From: Sphingomonas mollis
GTDB lineage: Bacteria; Pseudomonadota; Alphaproteobacteria; Sphingomonadales; Sphingomonadaceae
Direction of reading: 5' to 3'
Length of the DNA: 64,000 nucleotides
Assembly (NCBI RefSeq): GCF_016427505.1
Contig: NZ_JAELXS010000005.1
Coordinates: forward strand, 124,001 to 188,000
The notes under the pieces are model-generated. The model did no database searches. It saw only the letters and a list, made by a program, of their open reading frames with translations, and had not been told where the DNA came from. Shown here one piece after another: positions 23,174 to 31,666 of this stretch. Each line of letters begins with the position of its first letter. Positions within the stretch are counted from its first letter, which is position 1. The translations under genes were made by a program, and so were the position numbers.

Positions 23174-25492
23174 TTATTTGGCCTCGACTGCTTCGGTCTT
23201 GCCGCCCTTCTTGCGCGGCTTCTTCGGCGCGGCGGGCTCGATCGCGAAGGACAATTGCCCGTCCTTCATCCGCACCGTGACCTCGCCACCATGGACCAGC
23301 TTGCCGAACAACAGTTCCTCGGCGAGCGGCTGTTTGATCTTCTCCTGGATCAGGCGACCCATCGGACGGGCGCCGTACAGCTTGTCGTAACCCTTTTCGG
23401 TCAGCCACGCCTTGGCCGCGTCGTCGAGATTGATGTGGACATTACGATCCGCCAGCTGAAGTTCCAGCTGGAGGATGAACTTGTCCACCACCCGCGCGAC
23501 GACATCGGTCGGCAGATAGCCGAACGGCACCACCGCATCGAGCCGGTTGCGAAACTCCGGCGTGAACATCTTCTGGACCGCCTGCTCGTCCTCACCCTCG
23601 CGGGTCAGGTTGCCGAAACCGAGCGTCTCGCGCGCCATGTCGGCGGCGCCGGCATTGGTCGTCATGATCAGGATCGTGTTGCGGAAATCGACCGACTTGC
23701 CGTGCTGATCGGTCAGGCGACCGTTATCCATCACCTGCAACAGGATGTTGAACAGATCCGGATGCGCCTTTTCGATCTCGTCGAGCAGCAGCACGCAATG
23801 CGGGTTCTGGTCGACCGCATCGGTCAATAGACCGCCCTGATCGAACCCGACATAGCCCGGCGGCGCCCCGATCAACCGGCTGACCGAGTGCCGCTCCATA
23901 TATTCGGACATGTCGAACCGCTGGAGCGGAATGCCCAGGATCGTCGCCAACTGCTTGGCGACCTCGGTCTTGCCGACGCCGGTGGGACCGGTGAACAGAT
24001 AATTGCCGATCGGCTTTTCCGGATCGCGCAATCCTGCCCGGCTCAGCTTGATCGCCGAGGACAGTTTCTCGATCGCCGAATTCTGGCCGAACACCACCCG
24101 CTTCAGGTCGGTTTCGAGCGACTCCAGCGCCTTCTTGTCGTCGGTCGATACGCTCTTCGGCGGGATGCGCGCCATCGTCGCGATGACCTGCTCGATCTCG
24201 CGCGAGGTGATCGTCTTCTTGCGCTTGGCGACCGGCACCAGCATCTGCATCGCGCCGACCTCATCGATCACGTCGATCGCCTTGTCCGGCAGCTTGCGGT
24301 CGTTGATATAGCGCGCCGATAGCTCGACCGCCGATTTGATCGCATCGGGGGTGTATTTCACCTTGTGGTGATCCTCGAACGCCGAGCGCAGGCCGGCAAG
24401 GATCTTGATCGTATCCTCGATCGTCGGCTCGTTCACGTCGATCTTCTGGAACCGGCGCAGCAGCGCGCGATCCTTTTCGAAGTGATTACGGAATTCCTTG
24501 TACGTCGTCGAGCCGATGCAGCGGATCGATCCGCCCGACAGCGCCGGCTTCAGCAGGTTCGACGCATCCATCGCTCCGCCGCTCGTCGCGCCCGCGCCGA
24601 TCACCGTGTGGATCTCGTCGATGAACAGCACCGCGTGGGGCAGCTTCTCAAGCTCGTTGACGACCGCCTTCAGCCGCTCCTCGAAATCGCCGCGATAGCG
24701 GGTGCCGGCCAGCAATGCGCCCATGTCGAGCGAATAGATGACCGCCTCCAGCAACACGTCCGGCACGTCGCCCTCGACGATCTTGCGCGCCAGACCTTCC
24801 GCGATCGCCGTTTTGCCGACACCGGGATCGCCCACGTACAGCGGGTTGTTCTTCGACCGGCGGCACAGGATCTGGATCGTGCGATCGACCTCCGGCCCAC
24901 GCCCGATCAGCGGATCAACCTTGCCGATCTTCGCCTTCTCGTTGAGATCGACGGTGAATTGCTTGAGCGCGCTTTCCGTCTTGCCCTTCTCCTGTCCCTT
25001 GGCCGGCTTTTCCTCCTCCGCGCCCTTCGGCGTCGGAGTCTCGGCGGTGGCACCACCCTTGCCGACACCATGGCTGATAAAGCTGACGGCATCGAGTCGG
25101 CTCATATCCTGCTGTTGCAGGAAATAGACGGCATAGCTTTCGCGCTCGCTGAACAGGGCCACGAGCACGTTGGCACCCGTCACCTCGTCGCGACCCGACG
25201 ACTGTACATGCAGGATCGCGCGCTGCACGACGCGCTGGAACCCGCTGGTCGGCGACGGATCGGTGGCCGCATCGACCTTCAGCGCGTCGAGTTCGGTGTC
25301 GAGATAATGCGCGACCGTGGTCTTCAGTTCGCCGAGATCGACATGGCACGCGGTCATCACCTTCGACGCATGCTCGTCATCGATCAGCGCGAGCAGCAGG
25401 TGTTCCAGCGTCGCATATTCGTGCCGGCGGGACGAGGCAGCCTCGAGCGCCTTGTGCAGCGTGGTCTCGAGCGCGGGAGCGAAAGAGGGCAT
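23174..25492 (-). CDS. clpA: ATP-dependent Clp protease ATP-binding subunit ClpA
   Basis: A 772-residue AAA+ unfoldase that feeds substrates to ClpP. The Clp N domain spans residues about 1-145 ([18 protein letters not shown]). AAA1 has Walker [16 protein letters not shown] and Walker [19 protein letters not shown]2 has [15 protein letters not shown] and [15 protein letters not shown], followed by a D2-small domain ([22 protein letters not shown]). There is no middle coiled-coil domain, so it is ClpA and not ClpB. The C-terminus adds a Lys-rich tail, [10 protein letters not shown]. The adaptor gene clpS, commonly next to clpA, is not adjacent here. Confidence 0.96.
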   Translation of the reverse strand: MPSFAPALETTLHKALEAASSRRHEYATLEHLLLALIDDEHASKVMTACHVDLGELKTTVAHYLDTELDALKVDAATDPSPTSGFQRVVQRAILHVQSSGRDEVTGANVLVALFSERESYAVYFLQQQDMSRLDAVSFISHGVGKGGATAETPTPKGAEEEKPAKGQEKGKTESALKQFTVDLNEKAKIGKVDPLIGRGPEVDRTIQILCRRSKNNPLYVGDPGVGKTAIAEGLARKIVEGDVPDVLLEAVIYSLDMGALLAGTRYRGDFEERLKAVVNELEKLPHAVLFIDEIHTVIGAGATSGGAMDASNLLKPALSGGSIRCIGSTTYKEFRNHFEKDRALLRRFQKIDVNEPTIEDTIKILAGLRSAFEDHHKVKYTPDAIKSAVELSARYINDRKLPDKAIDVIDEVGAMQMLVPVAKRKKTITSREIEQVIATMARIPPKSVSTDDKKALESLETDLKRVVFGQNSAIEKLSSAIKLSRAGLRDPEKPIGNYLFTGPTGVGKTEVAKQLATILGIPLQRFDMSEYMERHSVSRLIGAPPGYVGFDQGGLLTDAVDQNPHCVLLLDEIEKAHPDLFNILLQVMDNGRLTDQHGKSVDFRNTILIMTTNAGAADMARETLGFGNLTREGEDEQAVQKMFTPEFRNRLDAVVPFGYLPTDVVARVVDKFILQLELQLADRNVHINLDDAAKAWLTEKGYDKLYGARPMGRLIQEKIKQPLAEELLFGKLVHGGEVTVRMKDGQLSFAIEPAAPKKPRKKGGKTEAVEAK

Positions 25493-25602
25493 TTACGATA
25501 CTCCAGTCGGACCCGAAGCCGGGTCCTTTCGATCTATGTCGGAACGCCCTGCCCCCGCATCAAGCACCCCCGCCCGGATCGGCCGTTCGGGAGCGCCCCG
25601 GG

Positions 25603-25797
25603 TCACTGGCGAAACAGCGCATCGGCATGGGCGCGGTGATCGACGGCGCGCTCCCGGTGGCGCCGGCTGCGGGCGATCTCGCCCTCTAGCGCGGCGATCC
25701 GCGCATCCAGTTCGGTGACGGACAGCGGATCGAGGTCCTGCCTGACCAACCGGGTCAGCGGATCGCTCGGCGTCGACGTGGCATCGTCCAGCTCCAT
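25603..25797 (-). CDS. DUF1192 domain-containing small protein
   Basis: A 64-residue protein. DLDPLSVTELDARIAALEGEI is the core of DUF1192, followed by basic SRRHRERAVDHRA and a short C-terminus. The middle is likely a coiled coil. The family is confined largely to Alphaproteobacteria; its function is unknown. The ATG at 25797 gives normal length. It lies divergent from the quinone oxidoreductase, a neighbour often seen beside DUF1192 genes. Confidence 0.85.
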   Translation of the reverse strand: MELDDATSTPSDPLTRLVRQDLDPLSVTELDARIAALEGEIARSRRHRERAVDHRAHADALFRQ

Positions 25798-25865
25798 GCG
25801 ACAGAGCGTTGACCGGCGGCGGGGCGATGTCAATAACGGCGGCGACACCGTGATGAGGCTGACCG

Positions 25866-26867
25866 ATGGATGCGATCCCCCCGACGATGAAGGCGATCGA
25901 CCCGGCGGAGCCCGGCGGGCCGGAGGTATTGCAGGTCGTCGACCGGCCCGTCCCCCATCCCGGCGAGGGCGAAGTGCTGGTCCGCATCGCCGCGATCGGC
26001 GTCAACCGGCCCGAGGTGATGCAGCGCGAGGGCAAATATCCCCCGCCCCCCGGCGCGTCGTCGATCCTGGGTATGGAGTTCGCCGGCACGATCGTCGCGG
26101 TCGGCGACGGCGTGATGGCCGAGGTGATCGGCCAGCCGGTCTGCGCGCTGGTATCGGGGGGTGCCTATGCCGAATATGCCGTCGCGCCCTATGGCCAGTG
26201 CCTGCCGGTGCCGGAAAGCCTGTCGATGGTCGAGGCGGCGGCGATGCCGGAAACGCTGTTCACCGTGTGGACCAACCTGTTCGAACGGGCCTATGCGGTC
26301 GAGGGTGATACCGTGCTGGTTCATGGCGGCACGTCCGGCATCGGCACGATGGCGATCGGACTCGGCAAGCTGTTCGGCCTGACGACGATCGTCACCGCGG
26401 GCAGCGACGACAAATGCGAAGCCGCCCGGCGCCTCGGCGCCGATCACGCGATCAATTACCGCAGCGAGGATTTCGTCGAGCGGGTCCGCGCGATCACAGA
26501 CGGTCGCGGCGTGCAGGTGGTGCTCGACATGGTCGGCGGCGATTATGTGCCGCGCAACATCCAGTGCCTGGCCGACGATGGCCGCCACGTCTCGATCGCG
26601 GTGCAGCGCGGGGCTTCCGCGACGATCCCGTTGTTCGAGATCATGAAGCGGCGCCTGACCCTGACCGGATCGACGCTCAGGGCGCGCAGCGTCGCGTTCA
26701 AGTCGCTGGTCGCCGACGAGATCGCGCGCAGCGTCTGGCCGGCGGTAGAAGCAGGTCGCCTGAAACCGGCGATCGACCGCACCTTCCCCTTCGCCGATGT
26801 CGCGGACGCGCATCGGCGGATGGAGGCGGGCGACCATGTCGGCAAGATCGTGCTGACCCTGCCCTGA
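25866..26867 (+). CDS. NAD(P)H-quinone oxidoreductase, zinc-independent MDR family (PIG3-like)
   Basis: A 333-residue medium-chain reductase. The N-terminal GroES-like fold has IGVNRPEVMQREGKYPPPPG and LGMEFAGTIVAVG. The Rossmann fold has VLVHGGTSGIGTMAIGLGKL and AARRLGADHAINYRSEDF. The catalytic-zinc cysteines and histidine of alcohol dehydrogenases are absent, as in quinone reductases. RTFPFADVADAHRRMEAGDHVGKIVL is the C-terminal family signature. It probably reduces quinones or enones with NADPH. A second ATG seven codons later (25887) fits family starts equally well. Confidence 0.9.
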   Translation: MDAIPPTMKAIDPAEPGGPEVLQVVDRPVPHPGEGEVLVRIAAIGVNRPEVMQREGKYPPPPGASSILGMEFAGTIVAVGDGVMAEVIGQPVCALVSGGAYAEYAVAPYGQCLPVPESLSMVEAAAMPETLFTVWTNLFERAYAVEGDTVLVHGGTSGIGTMAIGLGKLFGLTTIVTAGSDDKCEAARRLGADHAINYRSEDFVERVRAITDGRGVQVVLDMVGGDYVPRNIQCLADDGRHVSIAVQRGASATIPLFEIMKRRLTLTGSTLRARSVAFKSLVADEIARSVWPAVEAGRLKPAIDRTFPFADVADAHRRMEAGDHVGKIVLTLP

Positions 26868-26886
26868 CGATCACCCGCTCACGGAA

Positions 26887-27144
26887 TCAGTTGCTGTCGG
26901 AGTCGTCGTCGCCACCGGTGGTCGCGACCAGCACGATCGCGGCCAGACCGGCGAGGATGCCGATATTGATGAGTGTCGCGGTGCCGCCCGCGGCGATCTT
27001 GCTGCCACGCACGGTCGGCGAAGCGGCGCGTGCCTTGGCCACCGACAGCGATGCCGCCGGACTGGCGGGTGCTGCGATCGCCGGCGTCGCGGCGAGGGTG
27101 AAGGCGGCGGCGGTTGCGACCAGGCCCTTGAAGATGTTCGTCAT
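26887..27144 (-). CDS. Small exported membrane-anchored protein with acidic tail
   Basis: An 85-residue protein: a signal peptide (ATAAAFTLAATPAIAA), a short basic linker (KARAASPTVRGSKIAAGG), one membrane helix (LINIGILAGLAAIVLVA) and an acidic C-terminus, GGDDDSDSN. The domain is unrecognised, but the pattern of signal peptide, helix and acidic end is typical of a sphingomonad family of unknown function. It ends 19 bases from the convergent oxidoreductase stop. On the other side it is divergent from trcR. Confidence 0.72.
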   Translation of the reverse strand: MTNIFKGLVATAAAFTLAATPAIAAPASPAASLSVAKARAASPTVRGSKIAAGGTATLINIGILAGLAAIVLVATTGGDDDSDSN

Positions 27145-27344
27145 GATGATCCCCTTTTGCTTGTCATGCAGGCGCCACGGTTCGTGTCCGCCGCACGCAT
27201 GTCAACGCCCGACCTGAGGCACGAAGGTTGCAGAACCGTGACGGTGATGGCTTTGTCGGCGGGGCGTGGCTCTGGTGTCACAATCCTCGTTTTGCCCGAC
27301 TCCTTGCCCCGAGAGGCCATTCGCACTAAGTCGGAACCATACGA

Positions 27345-27379
27345 GGCCGCTCCGGGAAGGGGCGGCCCTTTCTGTTTTT
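27345..27379 (+). promoter_or_regulatory. Terminator-like hairpin in the trcR leader
   Basis: GGCCGCTCC (27345-27353), loop GGGAA, GGGGCGGCC (27359-27367), then CTTTCTGTTTTT. It lies only 15 bases before the trcR GTG and just ahead of its GGAG ribosome site. It could end a short upstream transcript or attenuate trcR. Confidence 0.6.
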
Positions 27380-27393
27380 ACGGAGTTCCCCCC

Positions 27394-28080
27394 GTGGCCC
27401 AGCCGCTCATGCCCCACGCGACCGCTTCCTGGCTGGTCGACAACACCTCGCTCTCGTTCGAGCAGATCGCGGAATTCTGCGGCCTTCACATCCTGGAAGT
27501 GCAGGCGATCGCCGACGATACCGCCGCGACCAAGCTGACCGGCCGCGATCCGGTGCGCGCGCATGAGGTGACGCAGGACGAGATCGACAAGGGTCAGGCC
27601 GATCCCGACTACAAGTTGAAGATGACCAAGGGTCCGGAACAGGTCCGCCGTACCAAGGGTCCGCGCTATACTCCGGTGTCCAAGCGTCAGGACAAGCCGG
27701 ATGGCATCGCCTGGATCATCCGCAATCATCCCGAGATTTCGGACGGCGCGATCGGCAATCTGATCGGCACCACCCGCACGACGATCGCCGCGATCCGCGA
27801 CCGCAGCCATTGGAACATCGCCAACATCACCCCCAAGGACCCGGTCACGCTGGGCCTGACCTCGCAGCGGGAACTGGATGCCGCCGTCGGCAAGGCGTCG
27901 AAGGCAACCGGCGACGAGCCGCAGCCGACCGACACCCGTCTGGAAGGCGATCGCGAGGCGCTGATCGCGCAGTTGCAGGCCGAACGCGTGAACGCGTCGC
28001 GCGACACCGACTCGGCGCTGCACGGCGGCGATGCCGCATCGCAGGCCCGCGCGCTGTTCGACGACCCGTTCAAACGCTGA
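27394..28080 (+). CDS. trcR: Cell-cycle transcriptional regulator TrcR (DUF1013)
   Basis: A 228-residue protein of the DUF1013 family. It begins VAQPLMPHATASWLVDNTSL, with a helix-turn-helix-like FEQIAEFCGLHILEVQAIAD. GRDPVRAHEVTQDEI follows, and a second HTH, GIAWIIRNHPEISDGAIGNLIG with TTRTTIAAIRDRSHWN. The C-terminus is charged and probably disordered. DUF1013 proteins are conserved through Alphaproteobacteria, and the family has been named for a cell-cycle transcription regulator. The GTG at 27394 is chosen for its GGAG ribosome site eight bases upstream and the family N-terminus; the open frame upstream has no similarity. Confidence 0.9.
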   Translation: MAQPLMPHATASWLVDNTSLSFEQIAEFCGLHILEVQAIADDTAATKLTGRDPVRAHEVTQDEIDKGQADPDYKLKMTKGPEQVRRTKGPRYTPVSKRQDKPDGIAWIIRNHPEISDGAIGNLIGTTRTTIAAIRDRSHWNIANITPKDPVTLGLTSQRELDAAVGKASKATGDEPQPTDTRLEGDREALIAQLQAERVNASRDTDSALHGGDAASQARALFDDPFKR

Positions 28081-28110
28081 TCCACCAGGCGCCTGCGGGC
28101 GTGGTTGCGT

Positions 28111-28152
28111 CCTCTCGCGTTGGGTTTAAGCTGCCGCCCAACGAACGAGAGG
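28111..28152 (+). promoter_or_regulatory. Leader hairpin sequestering the ribosome site of the dienelactone hydrolase gene
   Basis: CCTCTCGCGTTGGG (28111-28124) pairs with CCCAACGAACGAGAGG (28137-28152), with a two-base bulge. The right arm contains GAGAGG, the only good ribosome site for the ATG at 28163, so the folded RNA would hide it. A plain role as trcR stop hairpin is possible, but there is no T-run. Confidence 0.55.
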
Positions 28153-28162
28153 AATGCGACCG

Positions 28163-29032
28163 ATGTGCGACGAACTGACCGCGCAGGATAATCAACGAAC
28201 CGGCGCGACTCGGCGCGAATTCGGCATCGGTATGAGCGTGGCGAGTCTCGCGATGCTGTTGCCCAGCCCCGCCGACGCACTGACCGTCACCGGGCGCGAC
28301 GTGACGGTCGCCACCGCCGACGGCACTGCCGATGCTTATTACATCGCCCCCGCCAGCGGCCGTCATCCGGCGGTGCTGATGTGGCCCGACATCATGGGCC
28401 TGCGCCCCGCGTTCCAGCAGATGGCGCGGCGGCTTGCCGAGTCGGGTTATGCCGTGCTGGTCGTGAACCAGTTCTACCGATCGACCAAAGCGCCTTTCGT
28501 GAAGCCCGGCGAATCGTTCGACCAGCCGGCGGTGCGTGAACGGATCACGCCGTGGCGCGCGACGTTGACGCCCGCGGCCACCACCAGCGACGCCGCCGCC
28601 TTCGTCGCGTGGCTCGACAAGCAGCCGCAGGTCGATACGCGGCGCGGGATGGCGGTGACGGGATATTGCATGGGCGGCCCGATGATGATGCGCACCGCCG
28701 CCACGCATCCCGCCCGCGTCCGGGCGGGGGCGTCGTTCCACGGCGCGGGACTGGTCGGCGATGCCGCCGATGCGCCGGACAAGCTGATCCCCCGCATGAA
28801 GGGCGGCTATCTGATCGCGATCGCCACCAACGACGACCAGCGCGCGCCGGGCGACAAGGACGTGCTGCGCGCCGCCTTCGCTGCGGCTAAATTGCCGGCG
28901 GAGATCGAGGTGTATGAGGGCGCGATGCACGGTTGGTGCCCGCCCGACAGCAAGGCATATAACCAGCCCCAGGCCGAACGCGCCTGGACCCGTCAACTCG
29001 CCCTGTTCACCCGGCAACTAGGAAAGGCATGA
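28163..29032 (+). CDS. Dienelactone hydrolase family protein with Tat-type signal
   Basis: A 289-residue alpha/beta hydrolase. The N-terminus has a twin-arginine motif, TRREFGIGMS, followed by a hydrophobic stretch and a PADA cleavage region, so it is probably exported folded to the periplasm. The dienelactone hydrolase core has VLMWPDIMGLRPAFQQMARR, the nucleophile C169 in TGYCMGGPMM, an Asp in IATNDDQRAPG, and the catalytic His in EGAMHGWCPPD. The substrate is unknown. GST follows after three bases, suggesting an operon. The ATG at 28163 is preferred over 28154, which abuts the ribosome site. Confidence 0.9.
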   Translation: MCDELTAQDNQRTGATRREFGIGMSVASLAMLLPSPADALTVTGRDVTVATADGTADAYYIAPASGRHPAVLMWPDIMGLRPAFQQMARRLAESGYAVLVVNQFYRSTKAPFVKPGESFDQPAVRERITPWRATLTPAATTSDAAAFVAWLDKQPQVDTRRGMAVTGYCMGGPMMMRTAATHPARVRAGASFHGAGLVGDAADAPDKLIPRMKGGYLIAIATNDDQRAPGDKDVLRAAFAAAKLPAEIEVYEGAMHGWCPPDSKAYNQPQAERAWTRQLALFTRQLGKA

Positions 29033-29035
29033 TCG

Positions 29036-29659
29036 ATGGCGCTTACCTTCTATACCAATCCGCAATCGCGCGGCCGGATCGCCCGGTGGATGCTGGAAGA
29101 GGTCGGCGTGCCGTACGAGACGGTCGTGCTGGACTATCAAGGCAGCATGAAGGGCGATGACTATCGCGCGATCAACCCGATGATGAAGGTTCCCGCCATC
29201 GTCCACGACGGCCAGGTCGTGACCGAGGGCGCGGCGATCTGCGCCTATCTGGCCGACGCCTTTCCCGATGCCGGTCTGGCCCCGACACCGGCAGAGCGGG
29301 CGGACTATTACCGCTGGCTGTTCTTCGCGGCGGGGCCGCTGGAGGCTGCGGTCACCGACCGGTCGATGAAGGTCGAACCCACCGCCGAGCAACAGCGCAT
29401 GGCTGGATATGGCAATTTCGACCTGACCGCATCGGTGCTGGAGCAGGCGGTCGGCCGTCATCCCTATATCGCCGGCGACCGCTTCACGGCGGCGGACGTG
29501 TATGTCGGCTCCGGCGTGTCGTGGTACACGCAGTTCGGGCTGATCCCAAAGACGCCGGTGATGGCCGCCTATCTGGAACGCATCCTGTCGCGCCCGGCCT
29601 ATAAGCGGGCGGGCGAACTGGACGACGCGGCGGCGGCCGGGGTCGGACAGTCAGGCTAA
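29036..29659 (+). CDS. Glutathione S-transferase family protein
   Basis: A 207-residue protein. The thioredoxin-fold N domain begins LTFYTNPQSRGRIARWMLEE with a possible active-site Ser11 or Tyr6, then MMKVPAIVHDGQVVTEGAAICAYL with the cis-Pro and glutathione-contacting E-G-A. The C-terminal helical domain contains AGDRFTAADVYVGSGV, the usual GST folding motif. Substrate and role are not clear. It is co-oriented with the dienelactone hydrolase, with a three-base gap and a GAAAGG ribosome site. Confidence 0.93.
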   Translation: MALTFYTNPQSRGRIARWMLEEVGVPYETVVLDYQGSMKGDDYRAINPMMKVPAIVHDGQVVTEGAAICAYLADAFPDAGLAPTPAERADYYRWLFFAAGPLEAAVTDRSMKVEPTAEQQRMAGYGNFDLTASVLEQAVGRHPYIAGDRFTAADVYVGSGVSWYTQFGLIPKTPVMAAYLERILSRPAYKRAGELDDAAAAGVGQSG

Positions 29660-29758
29660 GGTCAGGCCGCCCGCAACGTACCATGACCGGAACAATCCGG
29701 ACCGTCGGCGATTGATCCCGCTTGGCCCTCGGGTCATCCACCACAGGGGTTATCCACG

Positions 29759-30028
29759 ATGAAGAAGATGTTCGTTCTCGGTATGGCAGCCGGCCTCGTC
29801 TCCCTGTCCGCCTGCAACTCGACGCCGACCGAGCAGGCCGCCGACAACATCGAGGCGAACAGCGAAGCCGTGGCCGACAATCTGGAAGAGGCCGCCGACA
29901 ACGCGACGACCGAAACCGGCGAAGCAGCGCTGGAAAACCGGGCCGATGCGGTTCGCGCGACCGGCCAGAATCAGGCCGAGGACATGCGTACCAATGATCC
30001 GGATACGAACCTCGCCAACGGCATGTGA
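29759..30028 (+). CDS. Small putative lipoprotein
   Basis: An 89-residue protein with an N-terminal lipoprotein signal, MKKMFVLGMAAGLVSLSAC, cleaved before Cys19. The rest is Ala, Asn, Glu and Asp-rich and helical (ADNIEANSEAVADNLEEAAD, with heptad-like spacing). It looks like an acidic, extended coiled coil anchored to the membrane. Small proteins of this type are common in sphingomonads; function unknown. Confidence 0.82.
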   Translation: MKKMFVLGMAAGLVSLSACNSTPTEQAADNIEANSEAVADNLEEAADNATTETGEAALENRADAVRATGQNQAEDMRTNDPDTNLANGM

Positions 30029-30086
30029 TCGCCGGCGCAAAGTTTCACGAATAGGTCGAGCTGCTCCCAAGCGTGGCTCGAACCGG

Positions 30087-30117
30087 AAGGGCGTTCGAGA
30101 TCACTCGGGCGCCCTTT
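30087..30117 (+). terminator. Terminator-like hairpin after the lipoprotein gene
   Basis: AAGGGCG (30087-30093) and CGCCCTTT (30110-30117) flank a partly paired loop, followed by TCGCG. It separates the small lipoprotein gene from the ATP-grasp gene. Confidence 0.5.
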
Positions 30118-30210
30118 TCGCGTTTCCGGGGATTGCCATCCACTTGATCGCAAAACCCTGGAAATGCGCCACTGCCTGCGACAACAGGTCGGGGAAACAG
30201 GAGAACGATT

Positions 30211-31293
30211 TTGCCATCAGCGCCCGTCGCCGTCCTCTTTCAGGCCCTGCCGCCACCGTTGATCGACGGCCTTCGCAAGGATGCGAAGCCGGGCGGTTAT
30301 TCCGATGGCGGCGCCGATATCGCGTTTGCCCTGCGGTCGGCGGGCCTGCAGGTCGTGACGCCGGCGGCCTCGCCCAATCCAGCGGCGGCGCTCGACTGGG
30401 TGTTTCCCGACACGGTCGAGGGCATCAATGCCGCACGTACCGCCGGGGCGGCGACCTTATGGGCCAATACCGTGCTGTTTGCCGGTCATCCGCTCGAAGA
30501 TGTGATGGGCGATGTCGATATCGTCGGGCAATTGCCCCGTGCGATGCAGGCGTTCGACGACAAGTTCGAGACGAACCGGGCGCTGACCGCCGCCGACTTG
30601 CCGACCGCGCGATCCTTCCTGCTGGCCGGCACCGCGCGTGAGGGTGTGCGTGCGCTGGCCGATATCGACCGGGCGTGCGCCGACATGGCGATGGTCTTCC
30701 CATTGATCGTCAAACCCGTGCGCGGACGCGGCAGTCAGGGTGTGACGCTGGTCCATGATCTGAGCGCATTGCGTACCGCCGCCTCCGCCCTGATCGACGC
30801 GGCGACCTTTGGCGACATGCTGATGGTGGAGGAGTATCTGGACGGCGAGGAGATGACGGTCACGGTCATGCCCCCTGCCGCCCCCAGACCGGACGGAACG
30901 CACGGTTCCCACCATTGGGCGCTGCGGCCGGTGATCCGCTTCGACCAGCGGGACGGCGTCGCCCCCTATAATGGCGATGTGCCCGTTTCCGCCAACAGCG
31001 TCGCGCTGGCCGCCGGGCGCCTGCGGGAACCGTCGGTGACCGCGATGATCGATGCGTGCACCGCCGCCGCCGCACTGGTCGATGCGCGTACGGCGATCCG
31101 GATCGATTGCCGGGCGGATCGCCATGGCCGGTTCAAGCTGTTCGACCTGAACATGAAGCCGAACATGACCGGCCCCGGCCGGCCGGGCCGTGACGATCAG
31201 GATTGCCTGTCGGCGATCGCTGCCCGCGCGGACGGGTGGGCGTATGTCGATCTGCTCAGGGCGATGCTGGCGGCCACCTGGCGGCAGCGCTGA
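30211..31293 (+). CDS. Orphan ATP-grasp ligase-like protein
   Basis: A 360-residue protein with an ATP-grasp fold resembling D-alanine--D-alanine ligases and carboxylate-amine ligases. FPLIVKPVRGRGSQGVTLVHD is the ATP-binding lysine and Gly-rich loop, MLMVEEYLDGEEMTVTVMPP follows, and LFDLNMKPNMTGPGRPGR holds the metal-binding Asn/Asp and Arg region. It lacks the other D-Ala ligase signatures, so the acid and amine substrates are unknown. The TTG start is supported by AGGAGA six bases upstream, with no nearer ATG. It is monocistronic. Confidence 0.85.
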   Translation: MPSAPVAVLFQALPPPLIDGLRKDAKPGGYSDGGADIAFALRSAGLQVVTPAASPNPAAALDWVFPDTVEGINAARTAGAATLWANTVLFAGHPLEDVMGDVDIVGQLPRAMQAFDDKFETNRALTAADLPTARSFLLAGTAREGVRALADIDRACADMAMVFPLIVKPVRGRGSQGVTLVHDLSALRTAASALIDAATFGDMLMVEEYLDGEEMTVTVMPPAAPRPDGTHGSHHWALRPVIRFDQRDGVAPYNGDVPVSANSVALAAGRLREPSVTAMIDACTAAAALVDARTAIRIDCRADRHGRFKLFDLNMKPNMTGPGRPGRDDQDCLSAIAARADGWAYVDLLRAMLAATWRQR

Positions 31294-31346
31294 CGGGTGA
31301 TCGAGAAAGACGGACCTGGAGCACGATGATGTCAGGCGGACCGGTT

Positions 31347-31423
31347 CGTCATTGCGAGCGTAGCGAAGCAACCCAGAGCGTCACGCGGTTCCCTCTGTTG
31401 CTTTACTCTGCGCGCAATGACGG
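31347..31423. repeat. Palindromic intergenic repeat (GCGAGCGTAGCGAAGCAA family)
   Basis: CGTCATTGCGAGCGTAGCGA on the left and GCGCGCAATGACG on the right face each other across about 35 bases, with GCAACCCAGAG and CTCTGTTGC inside. The same motif is at 50723-50798. It fills the gap between the ATP-grasp gene and the DUF1289 gene. Confidence 0.75.
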
Positions 31424-31435
31424 TTGCTGAAGTCG

Positions 31436-31666
31436 TTACTTTCCAGCCGCTGACGATCGGTATGCACCGTCGGCCAACATCGCCATCCGCGCCGGCAGCG
31501 CCGCGCGGATGGCACGGCGTTCGGCGGAGGGCTTGGCACTCCAGTTGGAAATTTCGCCAATTGTGCGACCGCAGCCGCGGCACCAGCCGGTCGCATCGTC
31601 CAGCGCGCAGATGTTGACGCAGGGGCTGGCGATGCTGGCCGGTTCGGCCGGCACGATCTCGATCAC
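31436..31666 (-). CDS. DUF1289 domain-containing protein
   Basis: A 76-residue protein with the DUF1289 pattern: SPCVNICALDDATGWCRGCG, then RTIGEISNWSAKPSAERRAI. The four Cys residues probably bind a metal ion. Function unknown; the family is widespread in Proteobacteria. The start overlaps the DEAD helicase stop by four bases, so the two genes are cotranscribed. Confidence 0.9.
   Translation of the reverse strand: MIEIVPAEPASIASPCVNICALDDATGWCRGCGRTIGEISNWSAKPSAERRAIRAALPARMAMLADGAYRSSAAGK

Noticed and set aside
31332-31596. Short frames across the 31.3-kb repeat
   Set aside because: They translate the repeat unit and run antisense or out of frame to DUF1289.
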